Shown here: one piece after another, positions 25,017 through 33,882 of the stretch
Layout: each line of letters begins with the position of its first letter
Numbering within the stretch: the first letter of the stretch is position 1
Source of the DNA: Ornithinimicrobium sufpigmenti
GTDB taxonomy: Bacteria; Actinomycetota; Actinomycetes; Actinomycetales; Dermatophilaceae
NCBI RefSeq assembly: GCF_004322775.1
Contig: NZ_CP036403.1
Span: 1,984,001-2,048,000 of the forward strand
Length of the DNA: 64,000 nucleotides
Direction: 5' to 3'
Translations under genes and position numbers: made by a program
Notes under the pieces: generated by a model
The model's input: only the letters and a program-made list of their open reading frames with translations
The model's database searches: none
What the model was told of the DNA's origin: nothing

Positions 25017-25529
25017 CTAATCTGTCTTCCGCACTCGGCCAGCCTTCCTGTTTGCGAATGGGCGCTTCCCCCAGTCGGCGACGAACTGTGTGATCAGCTC
25101 AGACTCGACGTCTTCTGGGTCGTCGTCGGGCGTTTCGAGCCAGGCCACGAGGAAGATCGGGCTCTCGGCCAACTGCCAGATGTACCTCCCATCCCAGTGC
25201 CCGACAGGGACGCCGGCGCCGTGCTTACGGAACTCATCGAGGCGCGTCGACAACCCTCGCCCGCCAGAGGCCCCGGCGCTGGCCTTGCCGATGTAGAGAA
25301 CGTGTGCTCCATTTACCCAAGCCCCGTCAAGGAGGTCCCGCGTGACGGAGGGGTCCTTGCCCTTGAACCAACCCGCGGGGCTGGTGTCAAGGAAGGCGGG
25401 GTCCCCCAGTTGTTCGCGCAGCACGACGTACACCCCTTGTCCGCGAGGTACGCGTGCGGCAGGGAGGTCGACGAAATGGACGAACCCTTCGAAGCCCACG
25501 GTGCTCAGCCCGTCGCGCGACCAGTCCAT
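25017..25529 (-). CDS. Small GIY-YIG-domain protein
   Basis: 170 residues. [10 protein letters not shown] near residue 31 and HVLYIGKA near 95 form the GIY...YIG pair, with [19 protein letters not shown] after it as in GIY-YIG nucleases. A downstream Glu in VESELI (near residue 146) could be the metal-binding acid. Biological role unknown; stand-alone GIY-YIG proteins include homing, repair and defence nucleases. It is bracketed by 15-bp direct repeats. Confidence 0.7.
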   Translation of the reverse strand: MDWSRDGLSTVGFEGFVHFVDLPAARVPRGQGVYVVLREQLGDPAFLDTSPAGWFKGKDPSVTRDLLDGAWVNGAHVLYIGKASAGASGGRGLSTRLDEFRKHGAGVPVGHWDGRYIWQLAESPIFLVAWLETPDDDPEDVESELITQFVADWGKRPFANRKAGRVRKTD

Positions 25530-25585
25530 GCCCCTGAGTCTGCATCAGGACGGGGCACCGCGCCCAAGCGTGGCGGGACGCGGGT

Positions 25586-25600
25586 GCGTCAATCCGCCGC
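25586..25600 (+). repeat. Direct repeat right of the GIY-YIG gene
   Basis: A perfect copy of the 15-mer at 24995-25009, 57 bases beyond the GIY-YIG start codon. Confidence 0.65.
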
Positions 25601-25727
25601 AAGTGACGCGGGCTGCGGACGCCCGGATATGCCTCCAGGAGGACGGCTTGGTTCGACTCGTCACAGTCGTCACAAGGACCTTCTTGGCGCTCGGCTTGGT
25701 GGAGGTCGACGGGGGTAATCTTAAAGC

Positions 25728-25967
25728 GTGTCGCACAGGGCGGAGCGGCGAGCTGCACGGGAGGCCGTCAGTGCCTACCACGAGGCCGAGCTGGCCAAGC
25801 TTGTGGAGCGGGTCGGTCAGGGGATAGACGGTTTCCGGTCGGGCCAGCTGGACGCCTTCGAGGTCGACCAAGTTCTCTTTCAGTACTCGCGCGCTGCCAA
25901 GGAGTTGTGGAAGTTCTGCAACCTCGGGTCGGTCGAACTGACGGCGTCTCTGATCGCCCGCGACTAG
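25728..25967 (+). CDS. Hypothetical 79-residue protein
   Basis: GTG start with a TAATCT -10-like box 5 bases upstream and no ribosome site, consistent with a leaderless transcript. The protein is mostly helical and acidic/basic mixed (RAERRAAREAVSAYHEAELAKLVERVGQGIDGF), without membrane segments. Family not recognised. A weak element-like sequence (gatcgccgctgg near 26011) follows. Confidence 0.55.
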   Translation: MSHRAERRAAREAVSAYHEAELAKLVERVGQGIDGFRSGQLDAFEVDQVLFQYSRAAKELWKFCNLGSVELTASLIARD

Positions 25968-26030
25968 CCTTCGGTCGATTGGTGGGAGCGCGGCGTGCCC
26001 AGACGGCAGTGATCGCCGCTGGTCTGCGGG

Positions 26031-26606
26031 TTAGGCCTCATACCCAGTCACCTTGATGACTTTGGCCGGGACGCCGGCGACGATGGCATTGGGCGGTACG
26101 TCTTTGGTCACCACGGCGCCTGCGGCGATGATCGCGCCGTCGCCGATGGTGACGCCGGGCACGACGGTGACGGCCGCTCCGAGCCAGGCCTTGCGGCCGA
26201 TGTGGATGGGGGCGGGCAGCATGTCGGCCCGCCGCGACGGGTCGACGTGGTGGTTGAGGGTGGTCAGGGTGCTGCCGTGCCCGATGAGCGTGCCCTCGCC
26301 GATGGTGATTCCGCCGGTGTCCTGGAAACGGCAGCCGAGGTTGATGAAGACGCCCGGGCCGAGGGTCAGGTTCTTGCCGAACTCGCTGTAGAAGGGCGGA
26401 AACAGGGCAACGGACTCCTCGACCGGCCTGCCCGTCAGCTCCTCGAGCAGAGCACGGACCTGCTCGGGGGTGGTGTACCCGGTGTTGAGCCTGGCGGTCA
26501 CCTTGAACGCTTCTTGCGCGGCGGCGTGCATGAACCTGTGTTCCTCCGAGCCGCCGAGCACCGGGGCACCACTGTTGACGTGGTCGAGGAAGTCCTGGAG
26601 GTCCAT
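26031..26606 (-). CDS. Sugar O-acetyltransferase (LacA/maltose acetyltransferase type)
   Basis: 191 residues from [10 protein letters not shown], with AGGGAAGG 8 bases upstream. The N-terminal maltose-acetyltransferase cap is followed by left-handed beta-helix hexapeptide repeats ([53 protein letters not shown]), the acetyl-CoA site. TLNHHVDP contains the catalytic His. It is last in a minus-strand run with a cyclophilin-like lipoprotein and an alcohol dehydrogenase. Confidence 0.87.
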   Translation of the reverse strand: MDLQDFLDHVNSGAPVLGGSEEHRFMHAAAQEAFKVTARLNTGYTTPEQVRALLEELTGRPVEESVALFPPFYSEFGKNLTLGPGVFINLGCRFQDTGGITIGEGTLIGHGSTLTTLNHHVDPSRRADMLPAPIHIGRKAWLGAAVTVVPGVTIGDGAIIAAGAVVTKDVPPNAIVAGVPAKVIKVTGYEA

Positions 26607-26611
26607 CGCTT

Positions 26612-27163
26612 TCACCTTCCCTCGACAGTGGTGGTGACTGAACCGCTCAGGTTGGCGATCCGCTCGGCGGCGTCGCCGTCGAGCTGGCCCAGGACGACGA
26701 TGCCCGGGACGTAGGACTGGTCCCCGTAGTAGAGGACCAGGTCGTTGCCGGGGGCGTAGTAGCCCAGGTCTCCCACGTCGGGGTCAGCGCCCTGTGGTTG
26801 CCCCTGCAGGGACAGCGCCGTTGGCAGGCGGCCGGTCTTCTCGACCCCGCCGTGGTCGACCATCTCGACCGTCACCGGCAGTTGCGCCAGGAGGTCGTCG
26901 GCGGTTGGACTGTCGGCCAGGGTGGCGGTAAAGGTCTGGTCTGCGATGGTGATCTGGATCTGCATCTCTTCTCCTGACGTCGCATCGGGTTGGGGCGTTC
27001 GCTGGTCGGCGGTGTTGTCTGAGGGCTCCTGTGGCGATGCCGCCGGGAGAAACGGCTCCGTGTCCGGGGCGCTCTGGTCACCCGGTCGTAGCCCGTTGCC
27101 GCACCCGGTGGTGAGGAGGACGGCCCGGCCGATCGCCGTCAGCGTTGTCTGTCGTGGACGCAT
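26612..27163 (-). CDS. Cyclophilin-like fold lipoprotein
   Basis: 183 residues. A short signal ends in VLLTTGC (lipobox Cys near residue 21), followed by a Pro/Ser/Asp-rich linker and a cyclophilin-like domain: [62 protein letters not shown]. Such domains lack the isomerase active site and their role is unknown. It lies 5 bases from the acetyltransferase start and 6 from the dehydrogenase stop, so the three are probably cotranscribed. Confidence 0.78.
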   Translation of the reverse strand: MRPRQTTLTAIGRAVLLTTGCGNGLRPGDQSAPDTEPFLPAASPQEPSDNTADQRTPQPDATSGEEMQIQITIADQTFTATLADSPTADDLLAQLPVTVEMVDHGGVEKTGRLPTALSLQGQPQGADPDVGDLGYYAPGNDLVLYYGDQSYVPGIVVLGQLDGDAAERIANLSGSVTTTVEGR

Positions 27164-27169
27164 CACGGC

Positions 27170-28189
27170 TCAGGGGGTGAGCAGGACCTTCGTGGCGGTG
27201 CGCTGGTCCATGGCCTGGTAGCCCTCGGCGGCCCGGTCGAGCGGGAGGGTGAGGTCGAAGACCTTGCCGGGGTCGATCCTGCGGTCCCAGATGAGCTGGA
27301 CCAGATCGGGCAGGAACCGTCGGACCGGGGCGGGCCCGCCGTGCAGGTGCACGCCGGCCATGAAGAGGTCCCCGCCGGGGATAGTGACGTCGTGGGAGAC
27401 GCCGACGAACCCGACGTGCCCACCGGGGCGGGTCGCTCCGATGGCCTGCATCATCGCCTCCTGGGTGCCGACGGCCTCGATGACCGAGTGGGCGCCGAGC
27501 CCGCCGTTGAGCTCCTTGACCCGGGCCACGCCTTCCTCGCCGCGCTCCGGCACGATGTCCGTGGCGCCGAACTCGCGGGCGAGGGCCTGCCGGTCGGGGT
27601 GGCGGCTGAACGCGATGATCCGTTCGGCGCCCAGCTGCTTGGCCGCCAGGACGCCGAGCAGGCCGACTGCACCGTCGCCCACGACGGCCACGGTCTTGCC
27701 CGGTCCGGCCTGCGCCGCGACAGCGGCGAACCAGCCGGTGCCGAGAACGTCGGAGGCCGCCAGCAGGGAGGGGATCAGGTCCGCATCGGGCATCCCGGGC
27801 GTGGCCACCAGGGTGCCGTCGGCCAGGGGGATGCGCGCCAGCTCGGACTGGGTGCCGAGGGTGCCCATCAGGACCCGGTGCACGCAGTAGGCCTGGTAGC
27901 CGGCCAGGCAGATCTCGCAGGTGTTGTCCGAGGCCCAGAACGACCCGACGACGAAGTCGCCGACCTTCACGGTGGACACCTCAGGCCCGACCTGCTCGAC
28001 CACGCCGACGTACTCGTGCCCCATCACCTGGTGGGTGACCGGCTCGGCACCGCGGTAGGGCCACAGGTCGCTGCCGCAGATGCAGGTCGCCGAGACCCGG
28101 ACGATGGCGTCGGTGGGCTCGATGATCGTGGGGTCCTCGCGGTCCTCGACCCGTACGTCCCCGGGGGCGTGCATGACAACCTGGCGCAT
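27170..28189 (-). CDS. Zinc-dependent alcohol dehydrogenase family protein
   Basis: 339 residues from MRQVVMHAPGDVRVED. GroES-like domain with CICGSDLWPYRG and GHEYVGVVEQVG (catalytic zinc ligands), a reduced structural loop CEICLAGYQAYC with three Cys, and a Rossmann domain AVVGDGAVGLLGVLAAKQLGAE. It oxidises or reduces an alcohol/aldehyde with NAD(P). It is first in the three-gene run and divergent from the XRE regulator at 28349, which likely controls it. Confidence 0.9.
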   Translation of the reverse strand: MRQVVMHAPGDVRVEDREDPTIIEPTDAIVRVSATCICGSDLWPYRGAEPVTHQVMGHEYVGVVEQVGPEVSTVKVGDFVVGSFWASDNTCEICLAGYQAYCVHRVLMGTLGTQSELARIPLADGTLVATPGMPDADLIPSLLAASDVLGTGWFAAVAAQAGPGKTVAVVGDGAVGLLGVLAAKQLGAERIIAFSRHPDRQALAREFGATDIVPERGEEGVARVKELNGGLGAHSVIEAVGTQEAMMQAIGATRPGGHVGFVGVSHDVTIPGGDLFMAGVHLHGGPAPVRRFLPDLVQLIWDRRIDPGKVFDLTLPLDRAAEGYQAMDQRTATKVLLTP

Positions 28190-28282
28190 GGTGGTGCAGC
28201 CTCTCTCTCGTCCGGTCCGCGGGCCGATGCCCGCACTCGATCCAGTGAACCCGCCCCGCACCGGATGAGGGAGTCCCTGTCA

Positions 28283-28307
28283 AGGGGTGCAGCGACAGGG
28301 CACCCCT
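28283..28307. promoter_or_regulatory. Inverted repeat between the dehydrogenase and its regulator
   Basis: aggggtgc at 28283-28290 and gcacccct at 28300-28307 form an 8-9-8 inverted repeat in the 159-base divergent intergenic region, about 42 bases before the regulator start. It is a plausible operator for the XRE protein. Confidence 0.5.
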
Positions 28308-28348
28308 CAGGCCAGCGGTGGGGCCTAGTTCGCCCTACGCTCGAGAGC

Positions 28349-29224
28349 GTGGACAACCGTCAGGAGGTGCGCCAGTTCCTCACCACCCGCCGCGCCCGCA
28401 TCACCCCCGACCAGGTCGGCCTTGCCACGACCGGGGCCCGTCGCGTCCCCGGGCTGCGCCGCAGCGAGGTCGCTACGCTCGCCGGGCTCAGCGTGGAGTA
28501 CTACGCCCGGCTCGAGCGCGGACAGATCGCCGGCGCCTCCTCCAGCGTCCTGGAGGCCCTCGCCCGAGCCCTGCAGCTCGATGAGACCGAGCGCGCCCAC
28601 CTGTACGACCTGGCCCGTGCCGCCGACGGCGTCCCCACCTCAGGCCGACCCCGCCGCCGCTCCCCGACCAAGGCAGCCTCACGTTACAGCCTGCAGTGGG
28701 CGCTGGAAGCCATCACCGACGCCGTCGCGTTCGTGCGCGACCCCCACCAGAACCTGCTGGCCACCAACACCCTGGGTCAAGCGTTCTACTCCCCGGTCAT
28801 CGGTGACGGCGGACGCACCCCCAACCTCGCCCGCTTCCAGTTCCTGGACCCCGCCTCCCACGACTTCTACCCCGACTGGGACCGCTTTGCCCAGATGTGC
28901 GTCGGCATCATGCGCGCCGAGGCCGGCCGTGACCCCCACGACCGTGGCCTGCAGGACCTCGTCGGCGAGCTGTCCACCCGCAGCGAGACCTTCCGCCAGC
29001 TGTGGGCCGACCACGACGTCCGCACCCACGGGGCCGGCACCAAACGGTTCCACCACCCCGTCGTCGGCGAACTCACCCTCGTCTACGAAGAGCTCGCCAT
29101 TACCGCCGAACCCGGACTCGCCCTGCTCATCTACACCGCCGAACCCGGCTCGCCCTCCGCCGAACGACTACGACTCCTCGCCTCCTGGGCCGCATCGAAG
29201 GACACACCCGTCAGCACCGAATGA
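28349..29224 (+). CDS. XRE-type regulator with MmyB-like ligand domain
   Basis: 291 residues from the GTG at 28349. N-terminal helix-turn-helix (VPGLRRSEVATLAGLSVEYYARLERGQIAGASSSVLEALARAL, residues 31-75), then a PAS-like MmyB domain (LQWALEAITDAVAFVRDPHQNLLATNTLGQAFYSP; SETFRQLWADHDVRTHGAGTKRFHHPVVGEL) known to bind fatty acids or related ligands in relatives. In actinobacteria this class commonly stands divergent from oxidoreductase genes, as here. Confidence 0.9.
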   Translation: MDNRQEVRQFLTTRRARITPDQVGLATTGARRVPGLRRSEVATLAGLSVEYYARLERGQIAGASSSVLEALARALQLDETERAHLYDLARAADGVPTSGRPRRRSPTKAASRYSLQWALEAITDAVAFVRDPHQNLLATNTLGQAFYSPVIGDGGRTPNLARFQFLDPASHDFYPDWDRFAQMCVGIMRAEAGRDPHDRGLQDLVGELSTRSETFRQLWADHDVRTHGAGTKRFHHPVVGELTLVYEELAITAEPGLALLIYTAEPGSPSAERLRLLASWAASKDTPVSTE

Positions 29225-29566
29225 GGCACAGCAATGCGTGCCGGTCTTGTCCCGGAATGAAAACGCCCTGAATGACCCGTCGAGCAAGAGAATCCCAGAA
29301 CGAAGTTTGGCGAACCACCCTGAGGAGAAAAGCGTCGACACGACGATGGAACGAGAACTTCCACTGACCCACGGGCACGCTGCCTACCGCAGCAGAGCCC
29401 TCGGCGGACGCACCTCAAACACACTCAATTGCCGCCCGGCGGGCGGACTTAGCGTCCGAACTTTGGGCAGTGAGTGGCCGATTTGCACGGTCTTCGACTC
29501 AACGTTGACCGTGCAGGGTTTGACGTCTCGAAGCGAGGAGCGCTGCGTGCGTCTCAAACAGTTGGT
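29225..29566. other. Intergenic region with a hairpin
   Basis: About 340 bases without a gene. tgcacggtc (29486-29494) and gaccgtgca (29508-29516) can pair in a 9-bp stem between the convergent regulator and lipoprotein genes and may end transcription on either side. A cttagcgtccgaac fragment just before resembles the second half of the recurring element. Confidence 0.4.
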
Positions 29567-30223
29567 CTACGGCAACTTGGTCAGGGCGTCTGCGAACTCG
29601 ACGACGGAACTAGCCTGGGGCCAGTCCTCATGCATTTGGTCGTAGCGGACGTACGGGCCGGCAATGCCCCCGGGGACGTCGAACCAGGCGCCGTCGACGT
29701 GGCTATACGCAAGGCGAGGATTGTCAGAGCCGTCTGGCGGCAAGAGGTTGCCCACCACGAGGAGCACGGGTCCGCGGACCTCGTCAAGCTCGCGTTGGGC
29801 GAGGTCGAACCCGTTGCCAATGTTGAACGCGGTTTCGACGGTGCTCAGATGCTCATCCCCGGCCACGTGGCGGGTCACGTCCACCACTAACCGGACCTCC
29901 GGCCCGGCGTCTCCTGATGTGACCCGGGCCGAGCGGATTTGGCCGACCACCACGAGGGGGGCCGCCATGGCCTCCTGCGGCGAGGCGAGGGGGTGGTAGT
30001 CCAACTGGATGCCGCTGGTGAGGATCGCCTCCACCAACCGCTCATTTGCCTTGAGCTCCTCAGCCGCTGTCTCCTCCAGGGGCGACTGAGTCCTCCCGGC
30101 CTGATCTGCAGTTCTATTCGGGCTTTGGTGGCTCGCGGTGATCTCCGCGTCACCGCCGCTGCAGGCCGTCAGCATGAGACCGAGGACGACAAGCGTCCCC
30201 GTGGCGGCGGTGTGCATCTTCAT
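29567..30223 (-). CDS. Predicted lipoprotein of unknown function
   Basis: 218 residues. The signal peptide has a LMLTAC lipobox (Cys21). The mature part starts with a disordered Ser/Thr/Gln-rich linker and then a domain with APLVVVGQIRSARV and EVRLVVDVTRHVAGDE, resembling secreted small beta-rich domains. No catalytic motif seen. The start codon lies about 80 bases from IS110 copy 2. Confidence 0.65.
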   Translation of the reverse strand: MKMHTAATGTLVVLGLMLTACSGGDAEITASHQSPNRTADQAGRTQSPLEETAAEELKANERLVEAILTSGIQLDYHPLASPQEAMAAPLVVVGQIRSARVTSGDAGPEVRLVVDVTRHVAGDEHLSTVETAFNIGNGFDLAQRELDEVRGPVLLVVGNLLPPDGSDNPRLAYSHVDGAWFDVPGGIAGPYVRYDQMHEDWPQASSVVEFADALTKLP

Positions 30224-30320
30224 CGGGTGCTCCAGGTTGAGGTCGACTCCGTGTTAGACGCCGGCTCAGCTGCCAGAGTTCCACACCACCCCGCACACCC
30301 TGTACTGGCACCCCTCTGTG

Positions 30321-31505
30321 TCAAGAGGCGGCTGGGAGGGTGGTCGTAGGCTTGGTGGTGGCGGGTCCGGGAAGTGGCTTGTCCGAAGAGCCGGCAGCGG
30401 GTTGTGAGCCGGTCGCGCTGGAGTCAGAGTCGTCACCCTTGTGCCCTCCCGGGCCCGTCTTTGTGTGCCCGGCGAGGTCGTCGAGCATGGCCTTGTACAC
30501 CAGGTCGGACAGGCGCCGTTTGAGGCAGCGCAGCGCTTCCATCGACGTCTTCCCGCCGGCCTTCTTGCGGTCGTAGTAGGCGCGGCCCTCGGTGGTTCTG
30601 GTGCGCAGCTGCACCACGGCCATGATGTGTAGGACACGGTTGATCTGCCGGTTCCCGCCTCGGGAGAGCCGGTGGCGGGTGTGCTCCCCGGAGGAGGCGT
30701 CGATCGGGGCGGTGCCGGTCCAGGACGCGAAGTGGTTGCGGTCGGGGAACCGGGTGACGTCACCGACCTCGACCAGCAGCCGGGCCGCGCCCGAGGGGCC
30801 GATGCCGTGCAGGCTCATCAGGGTGGTGCCGGTCGCCTCGACGAGGGCCTTGAGCTCCTTGTCGGCGGCCTTGGTGCGGGCGTAGATCTTCGCCAGGTCC
30901 TCGGCCAGCTCGACCGCGTGAGCCTTGCGCACCTTGCCCGCCGCGGTGGTCGGGCGGACCTTCTTCAGCAACTCCTTGGCCTGGGCCGCGGACAGGGACG
31001 TCTTGGCCCCGCCAGGGATCAGCTCAAGCAGCAGCTTGTGCAGCTGGCACACCTTGCGGGTGTGCTCCTCGCCCAGGGAGCGGCGCCGATCCACGCACAT
31101 CCGCAGCACTTCCAGTTGGTCATCGTTGATGACGGGGCGCAGCCCGGACATGCGGACCCCGACCAGGGCGATGGAGTGGGCGTCGGTGGCGTCGGTCTTG
31201 CGGCCCTGCCCGGTGGTGAAGATCCGCACCCGGGCCGACATCTTCGCCGGCACGTCGACCACGTCCTCACCGTCGGCGACGAGGCGGTCGGCGACATGCT
31301 TGCCGATGCCGGCGCAGCCCTCGACCGCCCAGACCCGGTGCGGCCACGCCCGTGCGTAGGCCAGCAGCCGGGCGTACCCGTCGGCGTCGGTGGAGAACCG
31401 GCCGCCACCGAGGATGGACTCATCAGCGGTCATGACCTCGATCGTGACGCTGCGCTTATGCGGGTCCATCCCGATGACGACCCGCAGGGGCTCCTGCTCG
31501 TTCAT
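30321..31505 (-). CDS. IS110-family transposase (copy 2)
   Basis: 394 residues with a GGGAGC ribosome site. DEDD RuvC-like domain at the N-terminus (VIGMDPHKRSVTIEVM, VEGCAGIGKHVADRL, KTDATDAHSIA), a coiled middle part and the C-terminal Tnp20 domain (LMSLHGIGPSGAARLLVEVG, FASWTGTAPIDASSGEH) containing the catalytic Ser region. IS110 recombinases choose target and donor sites through a bridge RNA encoded in the element's non-coding end. Apparently intact. Confidence 0.95.
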   Translation of the reverse strand: MNEQEPLRVVIGMDPHKRSVTIEVMTADESILGGGRFSTDADGYARLLAYARAWPHRVWAVEGCAGIGKHVADRLVADGEDVVDVPAKMSARVRIFTTGQGRKTDATDAHSIALVGVRMSGLRPVINDDQLEVLRMCVDRRRSLGEEHTRKVCQLHKLLLELIPGGAKTSLSAAQAKELLKKVRPTTAAGKVRKAHAVELAEDLAKIYARTKAADKELKALVEATGTTLMSLHGIGPSGAARLLVEVGDVTRFPDRNHFASWTGTAPIDASSGEHTRHRLSRGGNRQINRVLHIMAVVQLRTRTTEGRAYYDRKKAGGKTSMEALRCLKRRLSDLVYKAMLDDLAGHTKTGPGGHKGDDSDSSATGSQPAAGSSDKPLPGPATTKPTTTLPAAS

Positions 31506-31743
31506 TGCTCGTGCTCCCTTTGCTCGCGACAACATGTGGTGTCGAGCTGGGAGGGCACCGCTACGTACGGCTGGGCATACCCCTCTTGAGCCTCTCGCAG
31601 CCTTGGCGGTGACCGGGACGACGCACGCCAATTGTGAGCCTCACGCCAGGGGCGTGGGCAGCCGCAAAGAGAACGACCGTCCCGGTCACCTGGGACCGAG
31701 CCTGGCCGGGCCCGATCCTGCAGTCAATGAAACACGTAGCCGC
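31506..31743 (-). ncRNA. Predicted IS110 bridge RNA region (copy 2)
   Basis: The 238 bases upstream of the transposase start lack an ORF and are conserved in copies 1 and 3. In IS110-group elements such as IS621 this non-coding end specifies the bridge RNA with target- and donor-binding loops. Several inverted segments are visible (for example gtcacctgggac and gtcccaggtgac-type pairing near 31684-31695). RNA ends were not determined. Confidence 0.45.
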
Positions 31744-32427
31744 GAGGCGCACCAAGTTGACGAACTTCGGTTCCTGCAGAACAACCTTTGATGGTGCACG
31801 GCTTGCCTGGACGGCGCCGTGCCGCCTCCTCTGCATCTCGTCACCAGGCGGGCCGCCAGCACCGTCAGGAAATGTAGACCGGCTTGTCGACACGGACACG
31901 GTGAACGAGGGGCCGGGTTCTTGCTCCCCTCCCCAGGACTCTCCCTCAGTGTCAGGGTCGAAGTACCAGTAGTCGACCACGACCCATCGCTGCTCGCCTG
32001 CCGGCAGGTCGAAGGCCTGCTCGACTACAGCTCCGCTGTCGGACACCACGGTGAGCGTGTGCGACCCCGGTTCCACTTCAACGCCGAACAAGGTGACCGC
32101 GTGCTGACCCTCGACCGCGAATACCTCATCGAACAGGGCCACACCGTCAAGAGTCGCGCTCAGATTCAGGTCCGGGTCGTCGAAGGACTGATTGCTGACC
32201 CTCACGATCAGCGGTTGCACTGCCTTGTCCCAGGACTCACCAGGAGAGACTTTCTGGACCGTGAAGTCACCCGCAGGGCTACCGGTGGCCGTCGGGACGT
32301 TCTCGTCCGCGACGGTCTGCACTACCGGGTCGGAGATGTTCGCGGACTGCGGGGCGTCGCACCCGGCCATGAAGATGAGGATGCCAGCAACACCCAGGAC
32401 GCAAGGAACGCGCACGTTCGTCGTCAC
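31561..32427 (-). CDS. Lipoprotein of unknown function, C-terminus replaced by IS110 read-through
   Basis: GTG start with AGGAGGGGAG upstream. The signal peptide ends in FMAGC (Cys23). The extracellular part carries a beta-rich region, ATLDGVALFDEVFAVEGQHAVTLFGVEVEPGSHTLTVVSDSG, like small carbohydrate- or protein-binding domains. The native sequence ends at 31744; the last 61 residues are encoded by IS110 DNA. No family recognised. Confidence 0.6.
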   Translation of the reverse strand: MTTNVRVPCVLGVAGILIFMAGCDAPQSANISDPVVQTVADENVPTATGSPAGDFTVQKVSPGESWDKAVQPLIVRVSNQSFDDPDLNLSATLDGVALFDEVFAVEGQHAVTLFGVEVEPGSHTLTVVSDSGAVVEQAFDLPAGEQRWVVVDYWYFDPDTEGESWGGEQEPGPSFTVSVSTSRSTFPDGAGGPPGDEMQRRRHGAVQASRAPSKVVLQEPKFVNLVRLAATCFIDCRIGPGQARSQVTGTVVLFAAAHAPGVRLTIGVRRPGHRQGCERLKRGMPSRT

Positions 32428-32565
32428 GCAGCTCCCCTCCTATCGCTGTGGGGGTTCCCGAACTCAGACGCCCATCCGGCTGCAATGGTTCCCTAGGAAG
32501 CTGAAGGACGCACGGAGCCTACGCCACGATCAACAGAACTCCCGCGGGCGACGTGCGCAACAGTT

Positions 32566-32600
32566 GTACGCGCTCATGCCGCGAGTCGGTCGCGCCGATC
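32566..32600 (+). repeat. Intergenic element copy (weak)
   Basis: gctcatgccgcgagtcggtcg, with tgccgc at 32577-32582, lies between the lipoprotein start and the 32783 gene. gccgcgagtc is shared with the copy at 33804-33835. Confidence 0.4.
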
Positions 32601-32782
32601 ACAGGGCCTTGGGCGTCGGCCCTTCGGGGCGTCCACACACACCGATGAGGGCGCATTCAGCAGTCCTGCACCTTCTCGGGGCCCTGGCTGCGTGAGGGAG
32701 CCTCATGCGATGATGAGGGCACCCAGGGCACAGGAGGTGTCCTCGTCGATGGCTTGACGCTGCCGCATAAAGGCGTTACCCA

Positions 32783-33223
32783 ATGACCTCCCTACCGGGC
32801 ACAGTTCTCATTTACATCGAGCAATGGGAATACCAATGCTGTGGAACTCCCATCAACGTTGGCGACACAGTCGCACTTACTGTTCACCAAAGTGATTGGT
32901 CACAGCCTTGGTGGCCGGCACTCGGCCAGCCAGTCAGCCTGATCGCCGGTCACCATGAACCTAGGACGGGCAGTATTCACGTCCGCGTGCGCGTCGAGCG
33001 ACTATGGGAAGCCAGTGCGTACCGAGAACAACAGTCTGGCGATGACACGTGGTATCTCGTCCCTGACTCGGGGCAGATCGCCGGAATCACGAGCATGAAG
33101 GTGTGGGATACGGACTGGCAGCCCACCCAAGATGGCGCCTGGCCAGAAGGCTGGATAGTACAGGCAACGATCTTAGGTGAACTTCCCCCACAGCCAGATG
33201 GCAGTCCGTACGGAGCCCGCTGA
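32783..33223 (+). CDS. Hypothetical protein (possibly DUF6578-like)
   Basis: 146 residues from an ATG. Near the N-terminus YIEQWEYQCCGTPINVGDTVALTV has the W-x-x-QCCG-x-P-x-x-VGD pattern I associate with an actinobacterial domain of unknown function; this name is from memory and uncertain. G+C is lower (about 57%) than in neighbours, suggesting recent acquisition. Confidence 0.55.
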   Translation: MTSLPGTVLIYIEQWEYQCCGTPINVGDTVALTVHQSDWSQPWWPALGQPVSLIAGHHEPRTGSIHVRVRVERLWEASAYREQQSGDDTWYLVPDSGQIAGITSMKVWDTDWQPTQDGAWPEGWIVQATILGELPPQPDGSPYGAR

Positions 33224-33336
33224 CAGCGGGTCTTGGTACGGGTTGGCGATGGGAATGATCGCGGGCACCAGCAGCAGTCAGAGCTCGCCGGGACATCCGG
33301 TACTGCCGCATTGGGGCAGAACCATCACGGCAGTCG

Positions 33337-33741
33337 TCACCGTTGCGGCTGGGCTTGGCGCGCGGCCTTGTTGGCGGTGCGGACGAGCGGCACGCAGCCC
33401 AGCAGCAACCCGCCGTAGCCGACCGCGAAGAATGCAACGGATAGCGGGTGGGGAACCTGTGACTCGGAGCCGCCAGCAACGGGCAGGAAGGCCGTGGTCA
33501 CGAGCGCGACGCCAAGGATCATGCCGAACACTCCGATTCGACGTGCCCATGGGAGCGCGGCTTGGTGGCCAGCAGCCCACGCTTCGGATGACGCCGTGGT
33601 GGCTACCGTGCGGATGCCGGCCGCAGGGTTGCTCCCCAGCTGCTCACTGGCGGACCAGCGGGTCAAGACCCACAGAAGTCCGCTGGCCCAGATCAGCCCG
33701 AAGCCACCCATCAAACCCATCATCATCGAATCCGTGTTCAA
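33337..33741 (-). CDS. SdpI-family-like membrane protein
   Basis: 134 residues from a TTG at 33741, chosen because GGGAGG lies 8 bases upstream. Three membrane segments (about residues 7-25, 75-97, 103-123). The loop NPAAGIRTVATTASSEAWAAGHQAALPWARRIG matches the SdpI signature I-R-T-x-A-T-x-x-S-x-E-A-W. SdpI is an immunity/signal protein against a toxic peptide in Bacillus; here the role is unknown. Confidence 0.7.
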   Translation of the reverse strand: MNTDSMMMGLMGGFGLIWASGLLWVLTRWSASEQLGSNPAAGIRTVATTASSEAWAAGHQAALPWARRIGVFGMILGVALVTTAFLPVAGGSESQVPHPLSVAFFAVGYGGLLLGCVPLVRTANKAARQAQPQR

Positions 33742-33803
33742 CGCTGCTTCCTCCCTACCCGCCCGTCTACGTCCCTCTCCGATGAAGACGACCACTCGCA
33801 GGT

Positions 33804-33835
33804 TCCATCCTGTATTGCCGCGAGTCACTCGCGTC
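33804..33835 (+). repeat. Intergenic element copy
   Basis: catcctgtattgccgcgagtc; the first 17 bases are identical to the start of the copy at 24924 and to the left flank of IS110 copy 3. Confidence 0.75.
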
Positions 33836-33882
33836 GATGTTGAGATGTCTCCTGCCTGGTTCCTGCTCGATGGACGGTTCCG

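Larger units (their letters stand above)
30306..31743 (-). mobile_element. IS110-family element, copy 2
   Basis: 1,438 bases, differing from copy 3 at only a few positions. The flanks are ccctgtac on the left and gaggcgcacc on the right after the terminal ccgc, so the empty target read about ctgtactgccgcgag, a close variant of the recurring motif. It inserted into the 3' part of the lipoprotein gene ending here. Confidence 0.9.
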
